Below, piece by piece: positions 15,708-23,776 of a stretch of 64,000 bases of DNA. Under the pieces are notes generated by a model, which was not told the origin of the DNA, did no database searches, and saw only the letters and a program-made list of their open reading frames with translations. The number at the start of each line of letters is the position of its first letter. Position 1 is the first letter of the stretch. Location of the stretch: contig CAWEQO010000002.1 in the NCBI GenBank assembly GCA_963811225.1, positions 620,001 through 684,000 on the forward strand, read 5' to 3'. Source of the stretch: CAWEQO01 sp963811225 (lineage in GTDB: Bacteria; Chloroflexota; Anaerolineae; Anaerolineales; Anaerolineaceae). The position numbers were made by a program, and so were the translations under genes.

Positions 15708-17201
15708 ATGAACAAAACGGGCCGGACGATTGCGAAAAACGCCGGGGTGATGATGGCCTCACAAGTCATCACCTGGGTATTTGCGCTGCTGCTCACGTTG
15801 TTCTTACCGCGCTATCTGGGCCCTGAGGGAGTCGGGAAGTACCAGCTGGCAGTTTCCATTTGGGCAGTGGTGTCCATTTTGCTCGCCTTTGGGATGGACG
15901 TCCTGCAGACCAAGGAAATATCCAGGCATCCGGAGCGGAGCAACGAGCTGCTGACCACCACGGTTGTGCTCCGGGTTGGCTTGTATATGGTCTGCTTGAT
16001 AATCGTCAATATTTTTGTGCGCGTTGTTCATTATCCCCAAGAGACCGTCGACGTGGTCAACATTGTTGGTATTTCAACCTTGGTTTGGCAGATCAGCAGC
16101 GCTCTGGGCGCAAACTTAATGGCCTATGAGCGGATGGAGTTCATTTCTCTCAGCGACATCCTGGCAAAAAGCTTTGTCACCATTGTGAGCATTGCTGCTC
16201 TCGTCATGGGATATAGTGTTTTTGCCATTGCCTGGATTAATATGTTCGCAGGGCTCATTGCCATTGGCGTGCAGATCTATGGGCTGCGGCGGATCCACGA
16301 GATCAAGCTGGTCTTGAAAAAGGATCTATTTGTTTGGATCCTTAAATCCAGCGTTCCCTACATGCTCGTCTCGGGCTTCCTGATCGCTTACAACCAGATC
16401 GATGTGATTATCATTTCGCTGCTCGTCAGCGAAACCGAGGTGGGTTGGTACAGCGCTTCCAACCGCTTGTTTGGCACGTTTCTATTCTTCCCGACGGTGT
16501 TGATTGCGGCGGTGTTCCCGGTTTTCTCACGCTTGCACGAGAACGACGCCGAAAAACTGAAGGAGTTGTTAAACCGCAGTTTCAACATATTCTTATTGGT
16601 GGGCATCCCCATTGGGCTCGGCTTGTTCGCGCTTGGCAGTCCGCTGGTCATCTTGCTGTTCGGTGAGGAGTTTGCGCCCGGCGGCACGATCCTCTCCATT
16701 ATGGGGCTGGTGATGATCACTACCTATTTGAATACGCTGATGGGTAAGTTCTTCATTTCGATTGACCGCCAAAAAACCTGGACCTGGTTCATGTTCCTGG
16801 CGGTCGCCGTGACCATTCCTTTAGACCTGCTGCTGGTGCCGATCTGCGAAAAGCTGTTCGGCGTCGGGGCGCTCGGCGGCGCAATTTCTTATCTGGTCAC
16901 CGAAACCGGTATGATGATCGCCGGCTTGATCTTTATGCCCAAAGGGCTGCTCAATTCCACAAGCGCCAGGTTTGCTTTCAAGGCTCTCCTGTCGGGAGGA
17001 TTGATGTCGCTGGGTGTGTGGCTGCTGCGTGATACCTTTATCGCTATCCCCATCCTGGCCGGAGCTTTGCTTTACGCGGCCGCAATTTGGGGATTGAAAG
17101 TCTTGTCTGCCGAAGAGATCGATTTGCTGAAAGATATTGTTGCCAAAGTGGCCTTGAAAGTTCGAAAACCAAAACCTCAACCGGCAAACATCATTGAGTG
17201 A
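15708..17201 (+). CDS. Wzx-type flippase (polysaccharide transporter, MOP superfamily)
   Basis: 497 residues with about 12-14 transmembrane helices. The start region (TIAKNAGVMMASQVITWVFA, then LPRYLGPEGVGKYQLA) is the typical N-terminus of the Polysacc_synt/MATE-like oligosaccharide flippases. Later helices include LFFPTVLIAAVFPVFSRL and LGLFALGSPLVILLFGEEF, which are also conserved in the family. It should move the completed lipid-linked repeat unit across the membrane to the Wzy-like protein at 4923. It has its own spacing (29 bases) from the previous gene and overlaps the next open frame slightly. Confidence 0.87.
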   Translation: MNKTGRTIAKNAGVMMASQVITWVFALLLTLFLPRYLGPEGVGKYQLAVSIWAVVSILLAFGMDVLQTKEISRHPERSNELLTTTVVLRVGLYMVCLIIVNIFVRVVHYPQETVDVVNIVGISTLVWQISSALGANLMAYERMEFISLSDILAKSFVTIVSIAALVMGYSVFAIAWINMFAGLIAIGVQIYGLRRIHEIKLVLKKDLFVWILKSSVPYMLVSGFLIAYNQIDVIIISLLVSETEVGWYSASNRLFGTFLFFPTVLIAAVFPVFSRLHENDAEKLKELLNRSFNIFLLVGIPIGLGLFALGSPLVILLFGEEFAPGGTILSIMGLVMITTYLNTLMGKFFISIDRQKTWTWFMFLAVAVTIPLDLLLVPICEKLFGVGALGGAISYLVTETGMMIAGLIFMPKGLLNSTSARFAFKALLSGGLMSLGVWLLRDTFIAIPILAGALLYAAAIWGLKVLSAEEIDLLKDIVAKVALKVRKPKPQPANIIE

Positions 17202-17229
17202 TTATGAGTCGAATGTAAGGGGGGAAGGG

Positions 17230-17787
17230 ATGGATCAGAGCATCCGAAAGCTTAAAACCGTTCTGGGTGAAGAATTTGACAGGCTCCACCTGCGGCTTCT
17301 TCTCGTCAAGATCATCCTGGCGTTTCTTCCCCACAATTTCGCCGGGCGTTTACGCGCCAGGATATTAAGATTGGCAGGATTTGACATTCATAAGGGTGTG
17401 ATTTTATTGGACCTTCCGACCATTGTTGGCAGCGGCAGGATTGACCGGCGGTTGAGCATTGGCGCGAGCACGTTTGTGAACGCGGATTGCTTTTTCGACC
17501 TGGCGGCTGGGATCACGATTGGCAAGCATGTTTCATTCGGCCCTGGCGTGATGCTCATTACTGGCGCCCATCAAATTGGTCCGTCTGCCAGGCGCGCCGG
17601 GAATGTGACCCCAATGCCCATCCGGGTCGGCGATGGGGCCTGGTTAGGCGCGCGCTGCATCGTGCTGCCAGGAATCTCGATTGGCGCAGGGGCGATTGTC
17701 GCGGCCGGCGCCGTGGTAACCAAAGATGTTGAGCCGGATACCATCGTGGGGGGCGTTCCGGCGGTTGTTATTCGCAGTTTATCGTAA
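17230..17787 (+). CDS. Left-handed beta-helix acyltransferase
   Basis: The start is chosen at ATG 17230 because it follows a very strong purine run (AAGGGGGGAAGGG). A GTG at 17194, overlapping the flippase end by 8 bases, is the alternative. This gives 185 residues. An N-terminal amphipathic part (about 1-45) precedes hexapeptide repeats from about residue 60 (LSIGASTFVNADCFFDLAAG), with GPGVMLITGAHQIGP carrying the His of the active site. The end is VGGVPAVVI. It is of the WbbJ/Maa type and most similar within the window to the broken gene at 19374. It probably acetylates or otherwise acylates a sugar of the glycan. Confidence 0.8.
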   Translation: MDQSIRKLKTVLGEEFDRLHLRLLLVKIILAFLPHNFAGRLRARILRLAGFDIHKGVILLDLPTIVGSGRIDRRLSIGASTFVNADCFFDLAAGITIGKHVSFGPGVMLITGAHQIGPSARRAGNVTPMPIRVGDGAWLGARCIVLPGISIGAGAIVAAGAVVTKDVEPDTIVGGVPAVVIRSLS

Positions 17788-17814
17788 GCATTTTCGATAG
17801 GATTTATTCTTTAT

Positions 17815-18825
17815 ATGATTGACATTAGTGTGATTGTGCCCACTTATAACCGCCTGGATCGACTGAAACGGGTCCTTTCGGCATTAGAAAAACAGACCTA
17901 TCCCCGAGAGAGTTTTGAGGTGATCGTCGTTTCGGATGGTTCCAGCGATGGGACTGCCGAATTTTTAAAGGCATATTCTTCGCCGATCCTTTTGGAAGGC
18001 CATCACCAAGCAAATCAGGGACCGGCTGCTGCCCGCAATACTGGAATCAAAATGGCGCGGGGCGCTTATGTGTTGTTTTTAGACGATGATGTGGTTCCGT
18101 CTGAGAACTTGATCCAAGAGCACATGGCATCCCACCGGCGCTGGGGAGAGAAAAGCGTGGTGATTGGGACCATGCTCTCCCCAGACGATTTCAAATATTC
18201 CCCTTGGGTGGATTGGGAGCAGTATAAGCTGGCGGGCTATTATGAGGGCATGGTATCGGGGCGTTATAAGCCTTCGCCGCGCCTGTTCTACACCGGCAAC
18301 GGCTCGGTTGCGCGACGCTGGTTGATCGAAAGCGGGGGCTTCAATCCAACTTTCCGGCGGGCAGAGGACATCGAGCTGGCCTACCGCTTAGAAATATTGG
18401 GGCTGGAATTCTATTTTGAACCGGGGGCTGCCGGCTTCCACTATGCCGAGCGCAGCTTTGACTCCTGGCTCGACACGCCTTATCAGTATGGCAGAAACGA
18501 TGTGATTTTCGCCGCACAGAACCAGCGCCCTGATCTCCGTAACGATATCTTCCGGGATTATTCACGGCGAAACATTTTGCTCCGGCTATTTGTGCGCTTG
18601 TACTTAGATCGAGCAGGCCTCACACGTGCAACAACTGCTCTCTTTAAGTCCTTCTGTATCGCTGCAAACCGATTGGGGCTGCGCCTGATATCACTGGCGC
18701 TCTGCAGTGCGCTTTTCAACTTGCGCTATTTCCAAGGGGTATGCGATCAGATCGATGGCAAGCAGGCGTTCTTCATCGAAGCGGAACAGATGAGGAAGAA
18801 GGTGGCCCATGCTCGAGCTGTTTAA
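17815..18825 (+). CDS. Glycosyltransferase family 2 (GT-A)
   Basis: 336 residues. The GT-A core is very clear: DISVIVPTYNRLDRLKRVL, FEVIVVSDGSSDGTAEFL, NQGPAAARNTGIKMARG and VLFLDDDVVPSENL, the last holding the DxD-like metal site. A later ESGGFNPTFRRAEDIELAYR block contains the ED that normally acts as catalytic base. The C-terminal region adds basic and aromatic helices. It acts on the cytoplasmic side in repeat-unit assembly. Its 3' end overlaps the next gene by 17 bases. Confidence 0.86.
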   Translation: MIDISVIVPTYNRLDRLKRVLSALEKQTYPRESFEVIVVSDGSSDGTAEFLKAYSSPILLEGHHQANQGPAAARNTGIKMARGAYVLFLDDDVVPSENLIQEHMASHRRWGEKSVVIGTMLSPDDFKYSPWVDWEQYKLAGYYEGMVSGRYKPSPRLFYTGNGSVARRWLIESGGFNPTFRRAEDIELAYRLEILGLEFYFEPGAAGFHYAERSFDSWLDTPYQYGRNDVIFAAQNQRPDLRNDIFRDYSRRNILLRLFVRLYLDRAGLTRATTALFKSFCIAANRLGLRLISLALCSALFNLRYFQGVCDQIDGKQAFFIEAEQMRKKVAHARAV

Positions 18826-19336
18826 GCAAGACGTGCAACGGTGGATCAGGCCGCAGGAGGTTGCCGACCCCTCAGAAGTGACCTTCAGGACAACGATCAA
18901 ACTCTTGTATATCTATATGGCTTTACGCGCGGTGTTTTGGTTCCGTTTAGGATCCTGGTGTGTGAGCCATCACATTCCATTCGCGAAGGGCTTCGTCTAC
19001 CGGCTCCTGTACCGCAACCACGGATTGGAAATCTCGCCGGGCGCGGACGTCGGCGGTGGATTGTATGTTGCCCATCCAAACGGTTGTGTTATTCATGCCA
19101 AGAAGATCGGGAAGAACTGCAGCATCATTAGCAATGTCACCATCGGTATGCGCAACCGATGGGAATTTCCGGTCATTGGGGATAATGTGTTCATCGGTGC
19201 GGGAGCGCGCATATTAGGGGGCATCCATATTGGTGATGGCGCGGTGATTGGAGCAAACGCAGTGGTTATTGAGGATGTGCCTGAGTGTGCAACGGTTGTC
19301 GGTATTCCTGCGAAAGTGATTAAGATAAGATCTTGA
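18809..19336 (+). CDS. Serine-acetyltransferase-like hexapeptide transferase
   Basis: 175 residues. The hydrophobic/basic N-terminal half (LYIYMALRAVFWFRLGSW) is followed by a left-handed beta-helix with GLEISPGADVGGGLYVAHP, GCVIHAKKIGKNCSIISNVT and a closing VIEDVPECATVVGIPAKVI. The His of VAHPNGCVIH fits the active site of the CysE/serine O-acetyltransferase group. Within a glycan locus such proteins usually acylate sugars rather than make cysteine, so EPS modification is the preferred reading. It is translationally coupled to the upstream GT2 gene (17-base overlap). Confidence 0.75.
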   Translation: MLELFKQDVQRWIRPQEVADPSEVTFRTTIKLLYIYMALRAVFWFRLGSWCVSHHIPFAKGFVYRLLYRNHGLEISPGADVGGGLYVAHPNGCVIHAKKIGKNCSIISNVTIGMRNRWEFPVIGDNVFIGAGARILGGIHIGDGAVIGANAVVIEDVPECATVVGIPAKVIKIRS

Positions 19337-19373
19337 TCGGTTGTGCAGTAGGGGGAGCCGGAAGAAGGGGTGA

Positions 19374-19943
19374 GTGCAGAACCAAGAGGTTTCCGCTTTC
19401 CATTTTCGCTTGTTTGCGGTACGGGCGCTCACCGCAATCTTTCCGGTCTATACCGCCTAGCGGCTGCGAGCCTGGCTGCTTCGTCTGATTGGTTTTTCGA
19501 TTGGTCGAGGCGTTGCCCTGTTCGATACCCCGATCATTGTCGGAAGCGATAACATCTATTCGAAACTGGTCATCGGGGATGGGTGCCATGTGGGTCTGGG
19601 ATCTTATTTCGACCTGGCAGGAAAAATCACCATCCATGGTCGGGTATCGATTGGCCCACAGACCATGATCATCACCGGTACGCATTCGTTTGATAATCCA
19701 TATACCCGGCCTGGAAAGCTGGAAACGGGTGATGTTGAAATCGGAGAAGGCGCTTGGATCAGCGCTCGCAGCCTGATCCTTCCCGGTGTCAAGATCGGCC
19801 GCGGCGCCATGGTTGCGGCCTGCGCGGTGGTGACGCAAGATGTCGCAGACCACGTTCTTTATGGGGGAGTTCCGGCGAAATTAATTCGCCCATTGAATAT
19901 CCTAAGTGCAAATTTCCCCTCATCGTCCTACAACTCCATATAG
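19374..19943 (+). pseudogene. Hexapeptide acyltransferase interrupted by an in-frame amber codon
   Basis: Read from GTG 19374 (after GAAGAAGGGG) the frame encodes MQNQEVSAFHFRLFAVRALT, then reaches TAG at 19458-19460. It continues in the same frame as RLRAWLLRLIGFSIGRGVAL and on to a full beta-helix acyltransferase ending at 19943. The paralogue at 17230 has Gly in NFAGRLRARILRLAGF at the place of the stop, so the alignment runs through it without a gap. Without the stop the product would be 189 residues, like the 185-residue paralogue. A shorter product could start at GTG 19590, losing the first coils. Explanations are a recent nonsense mutation, a sequencing error or, less likely, read-through. 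Confidence 0.75.
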
Positions 19944-19976
19944 AAGACTTAACGGTTCAGTTCAAAGGAGGCATCG

Positions 19977-21992
19977 ATGGTTCCAACCCCAATTCTTGAA
20001 GAAGCATCCAATCTCGTCGAGCTTGCCCAATGGCAGGCGCAGCACAACCCAGATCGTATCGCGCTGACCTTCCTGCCGAAGGGTGAAGATGAGGAGCGGA
20101 TCCTGACCTACGCCGAGCTGGACAGGCGCGCCAGGGCTCTGGCGGTCCGACTGCTCAGGAATGGCAAGCCCGGTGATCGCGCTTTGTTGCTCTGCCCGTC
20201 GAGCCTCGATGCGATCGTGGGGCTGTACGGCTGCCTGTATGCCGGTATCATCGGCGTCTTTACGACGCTCCCTCGCCCGGATTCTACATTGACTGCGCTT
20301 CAATCCATTGCTGATTATTCCGGAGCGAAACTGGCCCTGACAACTACCTCCTACCTGGCCGGCATTCGCGATTCGGTCAACAGCAGCGCCTTGAAGTCGC
20401 TGTGCTGGCTGGCGACGGACGAGACCCTGCTCGATGCGCAGCTCGATGATTGGCGCCCGCCGGACGTGACCCGAGAGTCACTGGCGCTGCTGATGTTCAC
20501 GTCCGGCTCGACCGCCGAACCAAAAGGCGTCATGTATTCGCACGGTACGATCATACGTGAGATGTCTGTAACCGGGAGGGGCGTCCACCTTCGCCCTGAG
20601 ACTGTTATGGTCTCCTGGTCGCCTTTGTATCATATTGGTGGGATTTTGATGCCGCTCATCATGACCGCGACGGGTATGCGCTTCGTCTTCATGCCGCCGC
20701 AGGCATTCCTCGAACGCCCGATCCGCTGGCTGAATGCGATGTCGAAATACCGCGGCAGCATCAGCTCGTCCTTCAATTTTGGCCTGCAGATTTGCATCGA
20801 GCGCACTACGCCGGAGGAGCGAGCACGGTTGAACCTTTCAGCTTGCGAAAGCCTGGTGATTGGGGGCGAGAGGCTGCGGGCCGACCTGGTCGAGCGATTC
20901 TTTGAAACTTTTGCGCCGGTTGGGCTGCTCAGATCGGCCATACGGCCGGGTTACGGACTGACAGAGACGCTTGGTTTTGTCTCGATCCGCGATCCAGGGC
21001 TGAATGGATTCCAAAGCTATGCCTTAAGCCTGGACAAGCTCGAACGAAACCGGGTCGTGCAGGTGGACCCGGCGGCTGAGAAAGCCCAGATCCACATGGG
21101 CTGCGGACTGTCGATGCCGGAAAAGCGGGCGATCATCGTCGATCCAATTACGCTCAAAACTTGCCCGGCTAACGTGCCCGGGGAGATCTGGATCTTTAGC
21201 GAAGGGATCGCCAGCGGTTATTGGAACCGTCCGGCAGAAACCCAAGAGATTTTCCAGGCGTACACCGCAGATACCAACGACGGCCCCTACTTCCGCTCGG
21301 GCGACATTGGCTGCGTGATCGGGGACGACCTCGTAATCACCGGCCGCATGAAAGAGATGATTATCCTGCACGGCAAGAATTATTTCTCTCAAGATCTGGA
21401 AAAGACGGTAGAGACTGCTCATCCACAGTTGATCCCCGGCAGCATTGCTGCGTTCCCGCTGACCGTGGGCGATGAGGAGCGGCTGGCGGTGGCTTGCGAG
21501 ACCAAAGGGGAAGTAGAAGACGCTGCTGCGGCCGAGATCATCCACGCCGTGCGCTCCGCGATTGCCAACGATCAGCAGCAGGCTGTATACCTGGTGGCGC
21601 TGGTCAGGCCCGGCACGCTGCCGCGCTCGGCGACCGGGAAACTGCTGCGGTTCGCCTGTCGTGAAAGTCTTTTGTCAGCCCAACTCGATATGATTAAGCT
21701 TAGTCGCCTGGCCGACCTGGAAACAGCGCCTGTCGAAACGGAATCCGGATATATTGCCCCACGGACAGCAATTGAACGGGCCTTGGTTGGTATCTGGTCA
21801 AGCGTACTTGGTAAAGCGCATATCGGTGTCAACGACAACTTCTTTGACCAGGGGGGCGATTCACTTCTTGGTGTACAACTCCTCGCTCAGGTTCAAGATG
21901 TGTTCCAGATCGAGCTGCCCGCGCAGTTGTTATTTAAAACGACCACGATTGCGGGAATGGCAGCGCTCATTACAGAATATCGCCAGAGGTAA
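19977..21992 (+). CDS. Fatty-acyl-AMP ligase fused to acyl carrier domain (FAAL-ACP)
   Basis: 671 residues. The ATG at 19977 follows AAAGGAGG. Residues 1-575 form an adenylate-forming ligase: LLMFTSGSTAEPKGVMYSHG (A3 P-loop), GYGLTETLGF (A5), YFRSGDIG (A7), then FSQDLEKTVETAHP and PRSATGKLLRF with the A10 lysine. The FSQDLEKTVE-HP region is characteristic of FAAL rather than acyl-CoA ligases. A carrier domain follows (about 590-668) with NDNFFDQGGDSLLG and the phosphopantetheine Ser at residue 629. It would activate a free fatty acid as acyl-AMP and load it on its own carrier, starting the lipopeptide assembly line encoded downstream. Confidence 0.88.
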   Translation: MVPTPILEEASNLVELAQWQAQHNPDRIALTFLPKGEDEERILTYAELDRRARALAVRLLRNGKPGDRALLLCPSSLDAIVGLYGCLYAGIIGVFTTLPRPDSTLTALQSIADYSGAKLALTTTSYLAGIRDSVNSSALKSLCWLATDETLLDAQLDDWRPPDVTRESLALLMFTSGSTAEPKGVMYSHGTIIREMSVTGRGVHLRPETVMVSWSPLYHIGGILMPLIMTATGMRFVFMPPQAFLERPIRWLNAMSKYRGSISSSFNFGLQICIERTTPEERARLNLSACESLVIGGERLRADLVERFFETFAPVGLLRSAIRPGYGLTETLGFVSIRDPGLNGFQSYALSLDKLERNRVVQVDPAAEKAQIHMGCGLSMPEKRAIIVDPITLKTCPANVPGEIWIFSEGIASGYWNRPAETQEIFQAYTADTNDGPYFRSGDIGCVIGDDLVITGRMKEMIILHGKNYFSQDLEKTVETAHPQLIPGSIAAFPLTVGDEERLAVACETKGEVEDAAAAEIIHAVRSAIANDQQQAVYLVALVRPGTLPRSATGKLLRFACRESLLSAQLDMIKLSRLADLETAPVETESGYIAPRTAIERALVGIWSSVLGKAHIGVNDNFFDQGGDSLLGVQLLAQVQDVFQIELPAQLLFKTTTIAGMAALITEYRQR

Positions 21993-22060
21993 ACCTTTAA
22001 AGGAATTGGAAAGGGATTCAGACGTAAGCCGGTGCGGTCCCTGCCTGTTGTTAAACCATC

Positions 22061-23776
22061 ATGTCACTCAATACCACTTCTTCACAGCCACGAACGCCCG
22101 TTGAACGCGCCATCTATGGCATTTGGGACGGCTTCCTAAGCCAAAAACTATTTGGGATCGAGGATAACTTCTTTGCCATCGGCGGAACACCGGAGATGGC
22201 CGAAGAGGTTGCCGAAGAACTGCGATTGATCTTCCTGCTCGACCTGCCAACCCAGCAGCTGTTTGCAAGCCCGACGATTGCCGGGATGGCGGCGCGTGTA
22301 GAACAAGGACGGCGGGCTGCAAAACACCGCCCGAACATCATCCCGACCTCCAGGCGGGATGGGCCCCAGCCGCTGTCATTCGGTCAGCAGCGCTTGTGGT
22401 TCCTCGACCAGTTGGACCCGGGCAGCGCTTCTTACAACAACTGCACGGCGATTACCTTGGATGGGGCGCTGGATTCGTCGCTGCTGGAGCGCAGCCTGAA
22501 CGAGATCGTCCGGCGGCATGAAGCCCTGCGCACCCTGTTCATTTACGAGAATGGGCAGGCGCTGCAGCGCATTGACGCGGAGGCGTGCTTGCATGTGCCG
22601 CTCATCCACCTGGAATCGCTGCCGCCTGAAGAGCGCCGGGCGAAAGTCGACCGGCTCACCGCAGTGGAGGCAGCCGAGCCCTTCGATTTGGCGCAGGGAC
22701 CGCTGCTGCGCGCCAAAGTCTTGCGCATGGAGGCCGAGCGCTTCATCCTGTTGCTTTCCGTGCATCACATCGTCAGCGACGGCTGGTCGATGGGGGTGTT
22801 GATCAACGAGCTGTCCTCGATCTACACGGCCTACAGTCAGGGCCGCCGGCCGGACTTGCCTGCCCTGCCTGTGCAGTACGCCGATTTCAGCGCATGGCAG
22901 CGCGAGCGGCTGCAGGGAGATGTCCTGGACGAGCACTTGCGCTACTGGCGCGACAAGCTCCGCGCCATCCCCCCGGTGCTAAACCTGATCACCGACAAAC
23001 CCCGGCCCAACGAATTTTCGTTCTGCGGCGCATCCTACCGGTTCGAGCTGCCGCAGCCGTTGGTTACTTCGCTGGAAGCGCTGAGCGCCCAACAGGGTGG
23101 TACTCTGTTCATGAGCCTGCTGGCGGGCTTCGCCTTGCTGATGCACGCTTTCAGCGGCGATAAGGATTTTTGCATCGGCGCGCCCATTGCCGGGCGCAGC
23201 CGGACGGAATTGGAAAATTTGATCGGCCTGTTCATCAACATGCTGATTTTGCGAATGGACTTGAACGGCGAGCCTACCTTCTTAGATTTCTTCCAAAAAG
23301 TAAAGGAGACCACCCTGGGGGCGTATGCTCACCAGGAAATACCATTCGAGCTGCTCGTGGAAAAGCTGCGGCCTAAGCGTGACCAGAGCCGCAACCCGTT
23401 CTTCCAGGTTATTTTTGTACTGGCGAATTTCAATTTGCAGCCCCTGAAAATGGACGGTTTTCAAACCCAATTCGCCGAGATCGATACCGGTACGGCCAAG
23501 TTCGATCTATCCTTGTACGCGACCGGGCAGCCGGGTGGGAGCCTGGCATGCCGCTTGGAATACAGCACCGACTTGTTCGAGCGCCAGACCATCGAGCGCA
23601 TGTGCCGGGTGTACCGCCGGCTGCTGGAGCAGGCCGCGGCGAACCCCGAACAGCCGGTGCGGGCGCTGCTGGATGCGTGCGAGGATCAGAAGGGCCGGCC
23701 AGGCCACAACATGCCACCATTACACCTGGCGGAAGTATCGATGCCGTTGGGGGATCGTGAGGATTTTTTGCTATGA
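22061..23776 (+). CDS. NRPS protein: serine-less carrier domain plus condensation domain
   Basis: 571 residues. The first ~75 residues have the shape of a carrier domain (RAIYGIWDGFLSQ ... IEDNFFAIGGTPEMAEEV ... LPTQQLFASPTIAGMAARVE). The GGHS/GGDS motif reads GGTPE: proline stands where the phosphopantetheine serine should be, so it cannot be primed. A full condensation domain follows (about 100-540): PLSFGQQRLWFLDQLDPGS, then HHIVSDGWS at 235 with the HHxxxDG catalytic motif, and later motifs such as DQSRNPFFQVIF. There is no adenylation domain. It may join the FAAL-bound acyl chain to the first amino acid, with the dead carrier as a docking piece. Its end overlaps the next gene (ATGA at 23773). 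Confidence 0.85.
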   Translation: MSLNTTSSQPRTPVERAIYGIWDGFLSQKLFGIEDNFFAIGGTPEMAEEVAEELRLIFLLDLPTQQLFASPTIAGMAARVEQGRRAAKHRPNIIPTSRRDGPQPLSFGQQRLWFLDQLDPGSASYNNCTAITLDGALDSSLLERSLNEIVRRHEALRTLFIYENGQALQRIDAEACLHVPLIHLESLPPEERRAKVDRLTAVEAAEPFDLAQGPLLRAKVLRMEAERFILLLSVHHIVSDGWSMGVLINELSSIYTAYSQGRRPDLPALPVQYADFSAWQRERLQGDVLDEHLRYWRDKLRAIPPVLNLITDKPRPNEFSFCGASYRFELPQPLVTSLEALSAQQGGTLFMSLLAGFALLMHAFSGDKDFCIGAPIAGRSRTELENLIGLFINMLILRMDLNGEPTFLDFFQKVKETTLGAYAHQEIPFELLVEKLRPKRDQSRNPFFQVIFVLANFNLQPLKMDGFQTQFAEIDTGTAKFDLSLYATGQPGGSLACRLEYSTDLFERQTIERMCRVYRRLLEQAAANPEQPVRALLDACEDQKGRPGHNMPPLHLAEVSMPLGDREDFLL

